Made by a program: the position numbers and the translations under genes
In this document: piece by piece, positions 23,454 through 34,252 of the stretch
How positions within the stretch are numbered: the first letter of the stretch is position 1
Layout: every line of letters begins with the position of its first letter
Origin: Shewanella subflava
GTDB lineage: Bacteria > Pseudomonadota > Gammaproteobacteria > Enterobacterales > Shewanellaceae
DNA: 64,000 nucleotides
Assembly: GCF_025971955.1 (NCBI RefSeq)
Contig: NZ_JAPDMX010000002.1
Span: 62,001-126,000, forward strand
Direction: 5' to 3'
The notes under the pieces: model-generated
Told to the model about the DNA's origin: nothing
Databases searched by the model: none
Seen by the model: the letters and a program-made list of their open reading frames with translations, nothing else

Positions 23454-24833
23454 TTATTTTTTACGCCACGTTGTGCCACTTGGGCCGTCTTCTAACACAA
23501 CGCCAAGCTCGTTTAAGCGATCGCGTGCAACGTCTGCCGCAGGCCAATCTTTCTCTGTTCTGGCACGGTTACGTTCAATAATCAGGGCTTCAATTTCTGC
23601 CACTTCATCATCACTACCCTCACCTTTAAAGAAAGCCTCTGGCGTTTGACTCACAATGCCTAATACTGACGTTAACTGCTTTAGGCTAACACCTAAGGCC
23701 GAAGCCGCCGCCATATCGGTCAACTTAAGACGATTAATTTCACGAACCATATCAAATAGCACTGAATAAGCTTCTGGGGTATTAAAGTCATCATCCATAG
23801 CTGATTTAAACTTATCGATGTACTCTGTGGCAGGTGCGGCCTCAACGCTTAAGTCTAAATCTTTAAGCGCTGTGTATAAGCGCTCTAATGCCGCACGAGC
23901 TTGCTTTAAATTATCTTCAGAATAATTTAATTGACTACGATAATGACCAGACAGCAAGAAATAGCGCACCGTTTCTGGATCATAATGCTCAAGTACATCA
24001 CGAATAGTAAAAAAATTCCCTAACGACTTAGACATTTTTTCACGGTCAACCATCACCATGCCTGAGTGCATCCAGTAATTCACATAAGGCGTGTCATGGG
24101 CACAACAAGATTGAGCGATCTCGTTTTCATGGTGCGGAAATTGTAAATCGCTGCCACCGCCATGAATATCAAAATGAATCCCTAAATGCTTGCTGTTCAT
24201 TGCTGAACATTCAATATGCCAACCTGGACGACCTGGGCCCCAAGGTGATTCCCAAGTGGGCTCACCCGGTTTAGACATTTTCCACAAGACAAAGTCCATA
24301 GGATTTTGTTTGCCTTGATCCACTTCTACGCGTGCACCGGCTTGAAGTTGATCTAAGTTTTGTCCTGATAGACGGCCATAGTCTTTATAAGAAGCCACAC
24401 TGAACAACACATCACCGTCTGGCGCAACGTAGGCGTGGCCGCGGTCTAATAAACGCTGCACCATGTCAATAATTTCAGGCATATGCAAGGTCGCTTTGGG
24501 CTCAAAGTCTGGGCGAACCATGTTCAGCGCGTCAAAATCTTTATGCATTTCAGCAGTTAAACGCTCTGTTAATGCATCACAAGACTCGTTATTTTCATTG
24601 GCACGTTTGATAATTTTATCATCAACGTCAGTAATATTACGTTGAAAATTAACCTCATAACCAATGTAACGCAGATAGCGCACTATCATGTCAAAAGATA
24701 CGAAAGTACGGCCATGACCGATATGGCATAAATCATAAATCGTTACGCCACACACATACATCCCAATTTTACCTGGGTTAATCGGTTTAAACTCTTGTTT
24801 TTCACGGCTTATACTGTTGTAGATCTTTAACAT
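23454..24833 (-). CDS. cysS: Cysteinyl-tRNA synthetase
   Basis: Class I aminoacyl-tRNA synthetase that charges tRNA-Cys. 459 residues from the ATG at 24831-24833 ([15 protein letters not shown]), the normal length; the open frame continues 26 codons upstream but that part is not conserved. Visible are the zinc/substrate segment [17 protein letters not shown] with the HIGH motif, [10 protein letters not shown], the [15 protein letters not shown] metal-site region and KMSKSLGNF (KMSKS). Divergent from ppiB, the arrangement also known from E. coli. Confidence 0.97.
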   Translation of the reverse strand: MLKIYNSISREKQEFKPINPGKIGMYVCGVTIYDLCHIGHGRTFVSFDMIVRYLRYIGYEVNFQRNITDVDDKIIKRANENNESCDALTERLTAEMHKDFDALNMVRPDFEPKATLHMPEIIDMVQRLLDRGHAYVAPDGDVLFSVASYKDYGRLSGQNLDQLQAGARVEVDQGKQNPMDFVLWKMSKPGEPTWESPWGPGRPGWHIECSAMNSKHLGIHFDIHGGGSDLQFPHHENEIAQSCCAHDTPYVNYWMHSGMVMVDREKMSKSLGNFFTIRDVLEHYDPETVRYFLLSGHYRSQLNYSEDNLKQARAALERLYTALKDLDLSVEAAPATEYIDKFKSAMDDDFNTPEAYSVLFDMVREINRLKLTDMAAASALGVSLKQLTSVLGIVSQTPEAFFKGEGSDDEVAEIEALIIERNRARTEKDWPAADVARDRLNELGVVLEDGPSGTTWRKK

Positions 24834-24976
24834 CGAAGTTCTCTTGTATACAAGTTTTAGTGGGAATATTGCTTGCACCGAGTCTACCATGTTGCACACG
24901 CTTTTGAACACTGCACTTTATGAGTCAATCAAGATAAGTTAGAATCGCGCAAATTATTTTATCTAGGTGAGAATAC

Positions 24977-25468
24977 ATGATTACTTTACATACCAATTTT
25001 GGCGATATTACTTTGCAATTAGATGCTGAAAAAGCGCCTATCACCGCAGCTAACTTTATGAAGTACGTTGATGAGGGATTTTTCGATGGCACTATTTTCC
25101 ACCGTGTGATTGATGGTTTCATGCTTCAGGGCGGTGGCTTTACAGAAGATATGGGCCAAAAGCGTTGTAATGAAGCAATTAAAAATGAAGCAAACAACGG
25201 TTTATCTAACCGCAAAGGCACTGTGGCAATGGCGCGTACTTCTGATCCTCATTCTGCAACTGCCCAGTTTTTCATTAACGTGAATGATAACACTTTCTTA
25301 GATTTCAAATCAGAAACTAGCCAAGGTTGGGGATACTGTGTATTTGGTGAAGTGGTTGAAGGCATGGATGTTGTAGAAAAAATCAAAGGCGTTGCTACCG
25401 GTAACCGTGGCATGCATCAAGATGTGCCATTAGAAGCCGTTATCATTCAAAGTGTGTCTGTTAAATAA
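24977..25468 (+). CDS. ppiB: Cyclophilin-type peptidyl-prolyl isomerase B (cytoplasmic)
   Basis: 163 residues with no signal peptide, so cytoplasmic. Cyclophilin signatures [14 protein letters not shown], the Gln/Phe catalytic segment [12 protein letters not shown] and [11 protein letters not shown] are present. It shares an A with the lpxH start (TAATG), so the two genes are translationally coupled. RBS weak (TAGGTGAG). Confidence 0.96.
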   Translation: MITLHTNFGDITLQLDAEKAPITAANFMKYVDEGFFDGTIFHRVIDGFMLQGGGFTEDMGQKRCNEAIKNEANNGLSNRKGTVAMARTSDPHSATAQFFINVNDNTFLDFKSETSQGWGYCVFGEVVEGMDVVEKIKGVATGNRGMHQDVPLEAVIIQSVSVK

Positions 25469-26202
25469 TGCAGACTGCTTTTGTGGGTGATTTGCACTTA
25501 AGTGCCGATCGCCCCGACATCACCCAGGCATTCTTGCAGTTTTTACAGCAAGGTTTAAATAATGTAGAAGCCCTTTACATTATTGGCGACTTGTTTGAAG
25601 TTTGGATGGGTGATGATATTGCCGAGCCTTTCACGTTGGAAATTGCCCAGGCGATAGCAAAAGTGGCGGAACGCATACCGGTGTTTTTTACCCAAGGTAA
25701 TCGGGATTTCATGTTAGGAAAAGCTTACTGCAAACAAGCGGGTATGACTTTATTACCTGACATTTTTGTCACTTATTTATACGGTAAATCCACGGTAATT
25801 CTTCACGGCGACAGCTTGTGTACTTTAGATATTGCTTACCAACGATTTCGACGTTTTAGAAGCATATCAGTTATTCGCTGGATATACTCACACCTGCCTA
25901 AGCAAACACGTTTAAACATTGCCGCTAAAATCAGGCAAAAAAGCCAACTGGGTAACAAACAAAAGCAATATCAGATCATGGATGTCGAGCCCAGTGCTGT
26001 TGACAATCTTCTTGCAAAGACAGGTTGTTCATTAATGATCCACGGACATACCCATCGTCCAGCTATTCATCAACTATCAAATGGATTAAAAAGAGTCGTG
26101 GTCGGAGATTGGTACACCCAAGGCAGCGTATTGATGGTAAGCCAGAATAACTGTCATTTATTACAACTGCCCTTCGAACCACATTCAAAATCGATGGCAT
26201 AA
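25468..26202 (+). CDS. lpxH: UDP-2,3-diacylglucosamine diphosphatase
   Basis: Calcineurin-like metallophosphoesterase of lipid A synthesis, hydrolysing UDP-2,3-diacylglucosamine to lipid X. 244 residues. Metal-binding motifs FVGDLHLS, YIIGDLFEVWMGDD, TQGNRDFM, LHGDSLCT and MIHGHTHRP occur in the expected order. The ppiB-lpxH pair is conserved in enteric bacteria and Shewanella. Confidence 0.96.
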   Translation: MQTAFVGDLHLSADRPDITQAFLQFLQQGLNNVEALYIIGDLFEVWMGDDIAEPFTLEIAQAIAKVAERIPVFFTQGNRDFMLGKAYCKQAGMTLLPDIFVTYLYGKSTVILHGDSLCTLDIAYQRFRRFRSISVIRWIYSHLPKQTRLNIAAKIRQKSQLGNKQKQYQIMDVEPSAVDNLLAKTGCSLMIHGHTHRPAIHQLSNGLKRVVVGDWYTQGSVLMVSQNNCHLLQLPFEPHSKSMA

Positions 26203-26294
26203 TTTACCGATATTGCCATACACAATTTACTACCTTGTTAATCAACACGCATTTATGACGTCAAGTTAATGATGCTAATCACAAATTACACCGT

Positions 26295-27089
26295 TTACTT
26301 GGTGGTTTTATGCAGTAATACTTCCATGGTTGGTACGCCACTGTGAAAGCGAAAATCATTATCTTCAGCAAGGATTAACTCGGCTTCTTTTATTCTAAAA
26401 AAATTGACTCGTTCGCTGATATCATCGCCTGCAACCTCCTCAGCCAAAGTCAAATAATCTTGATAATGGCGCGCTTCTGAACGTAATAAAGACGTATAAA
26501 ACTTAGCTAACTCATCATCTAAATGCGGTGCCAACTTGGCAAACCGTTCACAGGATCGGGCTTCAATAAATGCCCCGATAATCAGCTTGTCAATAATGGT
26601 TAATGGTTCATGGGTACGAACATGTCCCATCAACTGTTTTGCATACAGCCCAGCACGCAAATTGGTATAGTCGATACCTCTGCTGGTCATGATCTGTAAT
26701 ACCTGTTCAAAATGATGAAACTCTTCTTTAATCAGCCGTATCATTTTAGAGAGTAAATCAGCACTCACAGCCAAATGCTGACTAGCAACAAGTTCGGAAG
26801 TGATATCGTTTTTCTTAATATCCCGAGATAAAAACGCCTGCACATCTCGGGTCTGACTATATACAAAATCTTCATAGGGTTTTGCCCATAGCCTTAAAAT
26901 ATCAGCACTACTTTTGTCAATCGCATATTTACGGATCATCATCATTGCCGTTTGCGCGGCTTTTAATTCGCAATTGCAATGATCAATGAGCAATACCGTT
27001 AGTTGCTCAGGTTTTTTAGCCGCTTGTATCCAAGACTCTGGCGTTTCACAACCTAAAAACGCATTAATGGGGGCAAGTAATTGCTGCAT
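26295..27089 (-). CDS. miaE: tRNA-(ms2io6A37) hydroxylase
   Basis: Ferritin-like di-iron monooxygenase that hydroxylates the isopentenyl group of ms2i6A37 in tRNA. 264 residues. Iron-ligand helices are visible as NCELKAAQTAM, KEEFHHFEQVLQ, IEARSCERFAKL and SEARHYQDY. Single gene on the minus strand; RBS AAGGATA upstream of ATG at 27087-27089. Confidence 0.94.
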   Translation of the reverse strand: MQQLLAPINAFLGCETPESWIQAAKKPEQLTVLLIDHCNCELKAAQTAMMMIRKYAIDKSSADILRLWAKPYEDFVYSQTRDVQAFLSRDIKKNDITSELVASQHLAVSADLLSKMIRLIKEEFHHFEQVLQIMTSRGIDYTNLRAGLYAKQLMGHVRTHEPLTIIDKLIIGAFIEARSCERFAKLAPHLDDELAKFYTSLLRSEARHYQDYLTLAEEVAGDDISERVNFFRIKEAELILAEDNDFRFHSGVPTMEVLLHKTTK

Positions 27090-27421
27090 GACTCACATTA
27101 TCCTTTTCAATCTATGTGGACATTTTACCTAGCAAGTGTTTTTTTCTGAAGACAAAAACACGATACCGCTTGACGAAATGCTTTTTATGTTCAATAAATA
27201 GTCTAGGCGCTGTTAGATTTAACTAAACGCTAACATACGCATCAATCACCTTAAGTGGATAGACTTCAAATTGGGAATGAGGTCATTACTTAGCAACATT
27301 ACTACTCAATATTGTAGCGCTAAGTATGTGTTGGACTGATTAAGGCGATTGTAAAGAGCTGTAGTCAGTTCGCCTTTCGTTTGGCGAGCTTGTAGTAACG
27401 TGCTAAACAAGGATAACAATA
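27090..27421. other. 332-bp intergenic region between divergent miaE and the Yip1 gene
   Basis: AT-rich spacer presumably holding both promoters. Near 27310-27395 there are repeated TAGCGC/CGCTAA- and TTCGCC-like words (a GGCGATT...TTCGCC dyad at about 27344-27378). No gene or convincing operator is seen. Confidence 0.4.
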
Positions 27422-28018
27422 ATGATACTAAATCACTTAATGGGGCTATACACTCATCCTAAACAAGAGTGGCAAACGATTGAAAAAAACCATGAGGCAT
27501 TAAAGAGCAGTTTAAGTCACGTACTGTTGATTGCCCTCATACCTGCTATATGTTCTTATTTTGCGACAGCGCATATTGGTTGGAATCCAGGGGCCGGTGA
27601 GCCACTGTTTTTAACCAGTGAAAGTGCGATGTTTATGTCTGTGGGCATGTACTTCGGTTTAATTGCTGGCGTAATGGCACTCGCTTACCTAGCTTATTGG
27701 ATGGGTAAGACATTTGATGCTAGCCCAACTTATACTCAAGCCGTAGAATTAGCTGCCTACACAGCAACACCATTATTCATGGTCGGTTTTGCTGCACTGT
27801 ATCCAGTTTTGTGGTTTATCATGGTTGTCGGACTCGTCGGCTTAGCATACTCAGTGTATTTGCTTTACGCTGGCGTACCTATCATCATGAATATTCCAGA
27901 AGAAAAAGGCTTCATATATGCTAGCTCAGTAGTCACTGCTGGTTTAGTGTTGTTAGTTGCCTTGATGGCATCTAGCGTGATTTTATGGAGCTTAGGATTT
28001 GGGCCTATGATGCAATAG
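27422..28018 (+). CDS. Yip1-family inner-membrane protein (DUF1282-like)
   Basis: 198 residues with five predicted membrane helices; begins NHLMGLYTHPKQEWQTIEK, the soluble head typical of bacterial Yip1/DUF1282 proteins, followed by helices near 35-50, 75-95, 115-145 and 170-190. Function in bacteria is not established. RBS AAGGATAAC. It stands alone and is followed by a strong terminator. Confidence 0.85.
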   Translation: MILNHLMGLYTHPKQEWQTIEKNHEALKSSLSHVLLIALIPAICSYFATAHIGWNPGAGEPLFLTSESAMFMSVGMYFGLIAGVMALAYLAYWMGKTFDASPTYTQAVELAAYTATPLFMVGFAALYPVLWFIMVVGLVGLAYSVYLLYAGVPIIMNIPEEKGFIYASSVVTAGLVLLVALMASSVILWSLGFGPMMQ

Positions 28019-28065
28019 TCGTCATGTTGACAAAATAGATTTTAAGATTGTTTTGTTCAATTAAT

Positions 28066-28105
28066 CCCAATAAAAAACCAGTCAGTTGACTGGTTTTTTA
28101 TTGGG
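28066..28105. terminator. Bidirectional terminator between the Yip1 gene and fabB
   Basis: Perfect 19-bp inverted repeat with a 2-nt centre (CCCAATAAAAAACCAGTCA and complement), containing A6/T6 runs on both sides for termination in both directions. Confidence 0.92.
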
Positions 28106-28131
28106 TATTGAGTAACAAACTACATCAATAA

Positions 28132-29343
28132 TTACTTATATTTACGAAGAATTAATGTTGCGTTTGTTCCACCAAAACCAAAGCTATTACTCATAATAGT
28201 GGTTAACGCTGTTTCACGTAACTCACGTACAATAGGAATGTCTTTAGCTTGTTCATCAAGGTTATCGATGTTAATGCTTGGAGCAATGAAATTATTTTCC
28301 ATCATAAGCAAACTGTAAATCGCTTCATGAACCCCCGCAGCGCCTAAAGCATGTCCTGTCAGTGACTTTGTTGATGCTACCGCAGGAATATTATCTTTAA
28401 AGACTGCACGTAAAGCTTCTAACTCACGCACGTCACCAACAGGTGTTGAAGTACCGTGTGAGTTAACATAGTCAATTGGAGTATCCACATCAGCTAATGC
28501 CATTTGCATACAACGAACAGCACCTTCACCCGATGGAGCAACCATGTCATATCCATCAGAAGATGCGCCGTAGCCCACTACTTCAGCATAAATCTTTGCA
28601 CCACGCGCTAAAGCATGTTCTAACTCTTCAACAACGACTATGCCGCCACCGCCAGAAATAACAAAACCATCACGTTCAGCATCATAGGTACGCGATGCTT
28701 TGGTAGGATTGTCGTTATATTTAGTCGATAACGCGCCCATCGCATCAAAGCCCATGGTTAACGTCCAATCAACTTCTTCTGCACCACCAGCAAATACCAT
28801 ATCTTGCTTACCCATTTGAATAAGCTCAACAGCATGTCCAATACAATGCGCAGATGTAGCACATGCAGAACTGATTGAATAGTTAACACCTTTAATTTTA
28901 AAAGGTGTTGCTAAACACGCACTGGCAGTACTGGCCATAATGCGCGGTACAATATAAGGACCGACACGCTTTACGCCTTTTTCACGTAACGTATCAGCAG
29001 CCTGTACCTGGTTAGAAGATGACGCACCACCAGTACCTACTACCAAACCAACACGAAAATCTGAATACTGTTCTTCGGTTAAGTTAGCATCAGTGATCGC
29101 TTCTTGCATGGCGATATAAGCATAAGCCGCAGCATCACCCATGAAGCGCAAAGCTTTACGGTCAATGTGATCTGCAGGGTTGATTTTGATATCCCCCCAA
29201 ACATGGCTTCGTAGCTGCATTTCTTCAAACTGTTGCGAATGGGTAATACCACTACGACCAGCTTTAAGTGAATCTAGAACTTCTTGCTTGTTGTTACCGA
29301 TACTTGAAACTACACCTAGACCGGTGATCACGACTCTTTTCAT
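28132..29343 (-). CDS. fabB: 3-oxoacyl-ACP synthase I
   Basis: Condensing enzyme of fatty acid elongation, needed for unsaturated fatty acids. 403 residues, collinear with E. coli FabB. Active-site Cys in [13 protein letters not shown], catalytic His in [10 protein letters not shown] and [12 protein letters not shown], and the C-terminal [10 protein letters not shown] are present. Divergent from mnmC, as in many gammaproteobacteria. AAGTGGTCAGCTTT upstream faintly resembles a FadR half-site but is not convincing. Confidence 0.96.
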   Translation of the reverse strand: MKRVVITGLGVVSSIGNNKQEVLDSLKAGRSGITHSQQFEEMQLRSHVWGDIKINPADHIDRKALRFMGDAAAYAYIAMQEAITDANLTEEQYSDFRVGLVVGTGGASSSNQVQAADTLREKGVKRVGPYIVPRIMASTASACLATPFKIKGVNYSISSACATSAHCIGHAVELIQMGKQDMVFAGGAEEVDWTLTMGFDAMGALSTKYNDNPTKASRTYDAERDGFVISGGGGIVVVEELEHALARGAKIYAEVVGYGASSDGYDMVAPSGEGAVRCMQMALADVDTPIDYVNSHGTSTPVGDVRELEALRAVFKDNIPAVASTKSLTGHALGAAGVHEAIYSLLMMENNFIAPSINIDNLDEQAKDIPIVRELRETALTTIMSNSFGFGGTNATLILRKYK

Positions 29344-29474
29344 TATTTGATATCCATTTGGTAGATGTCGGCACTTAATTGCGGCAATAATATCTGTTTT
29401 AGTGCTTTTAAGTGGTCAGCTTTCCATAAACACAGGTAAAATAATGCCAATTATTCCTGTTTGAGTAAAACCTT

Positions 29475-31469
29475 TTGAGTAAAAGCACCAATTTATTCAT
29501 CGTAAATCATTATAAACAATACCTCCAGCAGCTTCTGCTGACGGGTAATCGAGTTGCAACTAATAACCTAGTCCATATTGGCCACATAGGATTAATGCAA
29601 CCTGAAAATCTGAATGATTTAATCGATGCATTTACTCAAGTGATTAAAAGTGGCTCAACACGCAAGTTACCACGATTACACATCAGTTTATTAACGGGAC
29701 ACACTCAAGCGCAACAGAGTGAATTAACGCATTTTGTGGCCAAGCTTATACAAACATTAACCCCATTGATTAAAGACATTGCTATTGCCCCAATAGAGGG
29801 TTGTCAGCGACTTGACCTGCAAAATAACATCAGCATTGACTGCTATTTTGGCCTGCCGGTTGCACAGCTAAACGCCATCGCAAACCATCACTATGGCATT
29901 CAACATTGGTTTGTGGCCAGTAGTACGCTGCAGCCGACAGTCAGGGATCACTTTTACTCATCTGCAGTGATGTGGCAACTGGGTAGACTGAGCCGCGATA
30001 ATGCTGCGCTGAGCATTTATGATATTGATCCACAAACCATTCAGCCCTGCACTGATGAGTTAAAAGCTCTCATCAAGCACGCAGGCTTTCAGTTATCAGA
30101 GCAACACCAACCCCATGCGACTGAGATTGATGTCATTGCATGTCAGGAGCGCCAAGCGCTTAGAAATCAACAACAAGCAAATTTTGCTTATCAAGGATCA
30201 TTAACCCCGCCATTAATTGCTGACACCATTGGCATCATTGGTGGCGGAATAGCCAGTGCCTCGCTTGCGCTATCTTTAGCCCAAAGAGGCAGAAATGTCG
30301 TATTGTATTGCCAAGATAACATGCTGGCACGGGGAGCATCAGGAAACCGTCAGGGCGCAATTTATCCGTTATTAACCCCAGAAAATAATGCCCTCAGCCA
30401 GTTTTACCAGCAGGCTTTTTTGTATAGTCGCCAACGCGTTCAATGCCTTATTCGCCAAGGGTTCACCTTAAGCCACGATTTTTGTGGTGTATTACACACA
30501 GGCTTTGATGAGCGAACAACTGCAAGATTAAGTAAAATTATCCATGGTCAATCATGGCCAAGTGACATTGCCCTACCAGTCTCGCAGGTGCAGGCAAGCC
30601 AAATTGCTGGGGTTGATATTGATCAAAGCGGCTTATTCTATCCTTTGGGTGGCTGGATCTGCCCCCATGAGTTCGCCAAGGCCTCACTTAAGCTAGCGTC
30701 AACCATGAGTAACATTACCCTTAAATTGAATTGTAAAATTGAGCAGATTATCAAGGCTGAACAAGGGTGGGAATTATATACAGAATCAAATACCCGCCCT
30801 ATCGGCTTGCACAAACAGTTGGTACTGGCTAATGGAGAAACCTTAACCCAGTTTAGCCAAACAGCCCAAATCCCATTAAGCGGATTTAGAGGACAAGTGA
30901 GTCATGTGCCCTCTCAAGGTCAATTAGCCCAACTAAAAACGGTCATTTGTGCCAATGGTTACCTCACACCAGCCCACGAGCAGCTGCATTGTGTTGGCGC
31001 AAGCTATGTTAAAAACCCTGAAAATCAGACATTTTGTCCAGTCGAACAATATGAAAACGGCCAAAAAATGCGTCAAAGCTTTGCTAATGTCGACTGGCCA
31101 AATGACATTGATATCAGTGAAAATGATGCCAGAGTGGGCGTAAGAATGGTCAGTCGTGATCATTTCCCTGTCATGGGCTTTGCCACCGACATGGAAACAT
31201 TAAACCAACGTTATCAAGTCCAATTAACCAGTAAAGATAAACCCAGTTTATGGCAGCGTTACTGGCAAACGACTCCAGCGCCAATCCATGATGGACTATT
31301 TGTATTAGGCGGTTTTGGATCAAGAGGGTTAAGCTCAGCCCCCCTAGTCGCTGAATGTCTTGCAGCAAACTTGTGTGGTGAGGTAATGCCTGTCAGTTTA
31401 GACACTCAAACGCTACTTAGCCCAAATCGAATGTGGATGCGAAAGTTACTCAAAGGCAAAGCGATATAA
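29475..31469 (+). CDS. mnmC: MnmC: FAD-dependent cmnm5s2U oxidase with a degenerate methyltransferase domain
   Basis: 664 residues. The C-terminal oxidoreductase (about 250-660) makes nm5s2U34 from cmnm5s2U34 in tRNA: FAD site IGIIGGGIASASLALSLAQRG, ASGNRQGAIYPLL, LAGGW-like PLGGWICPHEFA, SGFRGQVSHVPS, RVGVRMVSRDHFPVMG and LGGFGSRGLSSAPL. The N-terminal region (1-240) corresponds to the methyltransferase domain of E. coli MnmC but lacks the SAM-binding GFGTGLNF motif; the equivalent place reads GHIGLMQPENLND. Start is TTG (29475); no upstream ATG fits. The final methylation step may be lost or done by another protein. Confidence 0.88.
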   Translation: MSKSTNLFIVNHYKQYLQQLLLTGNRVATNNLVHIGHIGLMQPENLNDLIDAFTQVIKSGSTRKLPRLHISLLTGHTQAQQSELTHFVAKLIQTLTPLIKDIAIAPIEGCQRLDLQNNISIDCYFGLPVAQLNAIANHHYGIQHWFVASSTLQPTVRDHFYSSAVMWQLGRLSRDNAALSIYDIDPQTIQPCTDELKALIKHAGFQLSEQHQPHATEIDVIACQERQALRNQQQANFAYQGSLTPPLIADTIGIIGGGIASASLALSLAQRGRNVVLYCQDNMLARGASGNRQGAIYPLLTPENNALSQFYQQAFLYSRQRVQCLIRQGFTLSHDFCGVLHTGFDERTTARLSKIIHGQSWPSDIALPVSQVQASQIAGVDIDQSGLFYPLGGWICPHEFAKASLKLASTMSNITLKLNCKIEQIIKAEQGWELYTESNTRPIGLHKQLVLANGETLTQFSQTAQIPLSGFRGQVSHVPSQGQLAQLKTVICANGYLTPAHEQLHCVGASYVKNPENQTFCPVEQYENGQKMRQSFANVDWPNDIDISENDARVGVRMVSRDHFPVMGFATDMETLNQRYQVQLTSKDKPSLWQRYWQTTPAPIHDGLFVLGGFGSRGLSSAPLVAECLAANLCGEVMPVSLDTQTLLSPNRMWMRKLLKGKAI

Positions 31470-31949
31470 ATTGAATGCCTATAGGCTTAAAAAGCTGATT
31501 TTTTTGACAAGAGCGGGTTGAAAGGTTTCGTGTTAATAACAGTGTAACCCGATCCAATTAAATCCTCATGGACGTTAGAATGACTGCAATAGGCATCAGA
31601 TTTACTTCAAGTGCAAATGTTCCACCATGACGCCGACTTTTGATGTAAAAATCAGCATCCATGTCGGCTTGATCAAAACCAATAACGTCCTTGTTAAACT
31701 GCCAATTCTGCATCAATGCCTTTTCCTCAAAACGTTTCACGCTGTGAAACATCGCCTTGTTTTGGATACTCGCGGGCTCATCTGCACACGCATTATTATC
31801 TTTTCGATTTAGCTTCATTGATGGCAGTGGGAAAGAGCTATATAAAATAGGGGTAATTCACTTTTGGACAGAACTACGTTACGGGTATCTACTTTGTAAT
31901 TTATTTATCTTTACTAAACGATTGAAGACCAAGGCTTCAATTTAACCAA

Positions 31950-32345
31950 TTGCCTGCCGCTGGGATATTCAGGATGAACGGAATGTCGAAATCACATGGA
32001 TGTGAAAGAGCGACCTTATGTGCAAGCACGACCGTGACACGCTGCAAGTTCGTCCCTGAAAGCTCGGCCATGACGTCCATGTCATGGACGGTCACCGCCG
32101 CGCTTACACCTAAAATTTTCTCCTCTTCGATTTAGCATTTTTTTGTCACTAAAAGTAAGAATATGACAACCGTGAAGCACAATTTAAACTTTCAAACTCA
32201 ATTTGAATTGAGGTCATCGAGAAAAGGCCTTGAGCTTGGCATGGATGCCAAGCTAGCTTTCGTTAGGCCACGGTCACTCTTTGGCATCCTTGCCACCGTG
32301 ACATTTGTAAATCCATTTACTTCAGATACCTATCGGAAGCGTTAG
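31950..32345. repeat. Palindrome-rich dispersed repeat block
   Basis: Contains CACAT-GG-ATGTG (31993-32004), CGTCCATG-T-CATGGACG (32074-32090), AGCTTGGCA-TGGA-TGCCAAGCT (32233-32254) and a CACGGT / ACCGTG dyad (about 32269-32300). The wording closely resembles repetitive intergenic segments I associate with Shewanella genomes; copy number cannot be checked here. Confidence 0.6.
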
Positions 32346-32497
32346 GGAGATTTTGTATTAGCTGACAATGGCCGAAGCAAGCTACAAATGAAGTTTAAAG
32401 CTGGATCGATCCCCATCGAAAATTATGCGCTTTTCAGCATTTTTCGTCAGGGGCGCTGAGGGTTTCCAAAGGGCTTCTTTTGTAAAAAAAGCGTGCG

Positions 32498-32578
32498 TTT
32501 TGCCCCTTTGGTCTAGTGGGCGAAGCACCACGACGTTAGTGGCCGCAGGCCATATTTCAAACTAACCTTGGGGCAAAA
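32498..32578. repeat. 81-bp MITE-like element with terminal inverted repeats
   Basis: Ends are TTTTGCCCC (32498-32506) and GGGGCAAAA (32570-32578). The core has the phrase GTCTAGTGGGCGAAGC. A second dyad, CCAAAGGG / CCCTTTGG, links it to sequence at about 32466. No transposase is encoded, so any mobility would be passive. Confidence 0.55.
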
Positions 32579-32650
32579 ACGACTGACAAAATAACTCATT
32601 TTTATTCAACAATGATAGATAAACCTAGATTTGTCAGAACATTGAAACAA

Positions 32651-32676
32651 AAAAGCCTGCATTTCTGCAGGCTTTT
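32651..32676 (-). terminator. purF terminator
   Basis: 11-bp perfect stem AAAAGCCTGCA / TGCAGGCTTTT with loop TTTC, followed on the minus strand by TTTTTTGTTTC. Lies 27 bp after the purF stop. Confidence 0.9.
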
Positions 32677-32702
32677 AGCACTCAATCGGTAAACGATTTA
32701 CC

Positions 32703-34217
32703 TTATGGATGACACTCATTGTGCATTTCTAAGTTAGTGCCGATATCTTTATTACGATTCGCTTTAGCATCATCATTTCGCAATTGCATAATGTGGTCTA
32801 AATACGCTTGGTCGACATCATTTGTGATGTAATGACCGTCAAATACCGATGTTTCAAAACGCTTAATTTCAGGATTTTCCATTCTGACAGCTTCAACTAA
32901 ATCAGTTAAATCCTGGAAGATAATCCCGTCAGCACCAATGATTTTTGCAATTTCATCGGCATCACGACCATGGGCAATAAGCTCGTTAGTGGTTGGCATA
33001 TCAATACCATACACATTTGGGAAGCGAATTTCTGGTGCTGCTGAAGCAAAATACACTTTCTTAGCGCCGGCATCACGGGCCATTTCGATAATCTGTTCTG
33101 AGGTTGTACCGCGAACAATAGAATCATCAACCAGTAGTACATTCTTACCTTTGAACTCAGCATTAATAGCGTTCAGTTTACGACGTACAGACTTCTTACG
33201 CTCTTGTTGACCAGGCATAATGAAGGTACGGCCAATATAACGGTTTTTAACAAAACCTTGGCGATAGGGTAAGTCCATACAACGGGCAATTTCGAGTGCA
33301 ACATCACAAGAGGTTTCTGGAATAGGAATAACCACGTCAATATCGTGTTCGTCCCATTCTTTCTTGATTTTTTCACCTAGCTTGGTACCCATGTTTACGC
33401 GGCTGCCGTATACCGAAATATTATCGATAGTCGAGTCAGGACGGGCGAAGTAAACAAATTCAAAAATACAAGGCGAGTAACTTGGGTTCACGGCACATTG
33501 ACGAGTAAATAACTGACCATCAAGGGTGACATAAATCGCTTCACCTGGCGCCACATCACGCATCACTTCAAAGCCAACGGCATCTAAAGCCACACTTTCA
33601 GAGGCCACCATGTATTCGGTACCAGATGCGGTTTCGTGTTTACCCAATACTAATGGGCGAATACCAAAAGGATCGCGAAATGCCACTAAACCTTGGCCAA
33701 TGATCATAGCTGAAACGGCATAAGCACCACGTGTTTGAGCGTGAACCTTACTCACTGCATCGAATACTTCATCGGCTGATAATGTTAAGCTACGAGTCTC
33801 TTGTAACTCATCGGCTAATAGGTTCAATAAAATTTCAGAATCTGAAGTGGTATTGATATGGCGACGTTTGCTTAACAAACTTGCGGCTAATTCAGTCGTA
33901 TTGGTTAAATTGCCATTGTGAGCCAATGAAATACCAAACGGTGAGTTAACGTAAAACGGTTGAGCCTCCGAAGCACTAGAGCTACCTGCTGTTGGGTAAC
34001 GCACGTGACCTATGCCAGCATTACCTTGTAAACGTTGCATATGCTTTGGTTCGAATACATCTTTAACCAAACCATTTGCTTTACGTAAACGAAACGCATT
34101 TACGTCAACGGTTACGATACCCGCAGCATCTTGACCACGATGTTGCAGTACGGTCAATGCATCATAAATGGTTTGATTAACTGAAGACTTGCCTACTATT
34201 CCGACGATACCACACAT
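32703..34217 (-). CDS. purF: Amidophosphoribosyltransferase
   Basis: First committed step of purine synthesis: PRPP plus glutamine to phosphoribosylamine. 504 residues, the family norm. N-terminal nucleophile Cys2 in MCGIVGIVG with the glutaminase segment [13 protein letters not shown]-terminal PRTase domain with the PRPP loop [14 protein letters not shown]. Purine repressor (PurR) control is usual in relatives, but no clear PurR box was found upstream. Downstream of cvpA in the same direction, 35 bp away. Confidence 0.97.
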   Translation of the reverse strand: MCGIVGIVGKSSVNQTIYDALTVLQHRGQDAAGIVTVDVNAFRLRKANGLVKDVFEPKHMQRLQGNAGIGHVRYPTAGSSSASEAQPFYVNSPFGISLAHNGNLTNTTELAASLLSKRRHINTTSDSEILLNLLADELQETRSLTLSADEVFDAVSKVHAQTRGAYAVSAMIIGQGLVAFRDPFGIRPLVLGKHETASGTEYMVASESVALDAVGFEVMRDVAPGEAIYVTLDGQLFTRQCAVNPSYSPCIFEFVYFARPDSTIDNISVYGSRVNMGTKLGEKIKKEWDEHDIDVVIPIPETSCDVALEIARCMDLPYRQGFVKNRYIGRTFIMPGQQERKKSVRRKLNAINAEFKGKNVLLVDDSIVRGTTSEQIIEMARDAGAKKVYFASAAPEIRFPNVYGIDMPTTNELIAHGRDADEIAKIIGADGIIFQDLTDLVEAVRMENPEIKRFETSVFDGHYITNDVDQAYLDHIMQLRNDDAKANRNKDIGTNLEMHNECHP

Positions 34218-34252
34218 GGGTAAGGTTCCTCACTGTAAGGTGTTTTATAGTT

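Larger units (their letters stand above)
31470..32702. other. 1.2-kb gene-free island of inverted repeats between mnmC and purF
   Basis: No frame here has a convincing start, RBS or protein family; the best, 86 codons on the minus strand at 31558-31818, is not recognised. A GCCTATAGGC palindrome and a weak hairpin followed by T7 (31476-31505) may end mnmC. Two repeat-rich blocks, listed separately, fill the rest. Composition is more GC-rich near 32030-32100 and 32500-32555 than the surroundings. Confidence 0.6.

Noticed and set aside
29410..29428. FadR or FabR operator before fabB
   Set aside because: AAGTGGTCAGCTTT shares only one half with the FadR consensus, and no FabR-like palindrome was seen.
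31558..31818. 86-codon minus-strand frame in the repeat island
   Set aside because: No RBS and no family recognised; the surrounding sequence is repeat-like. A real small gene cannot be fully excluded.
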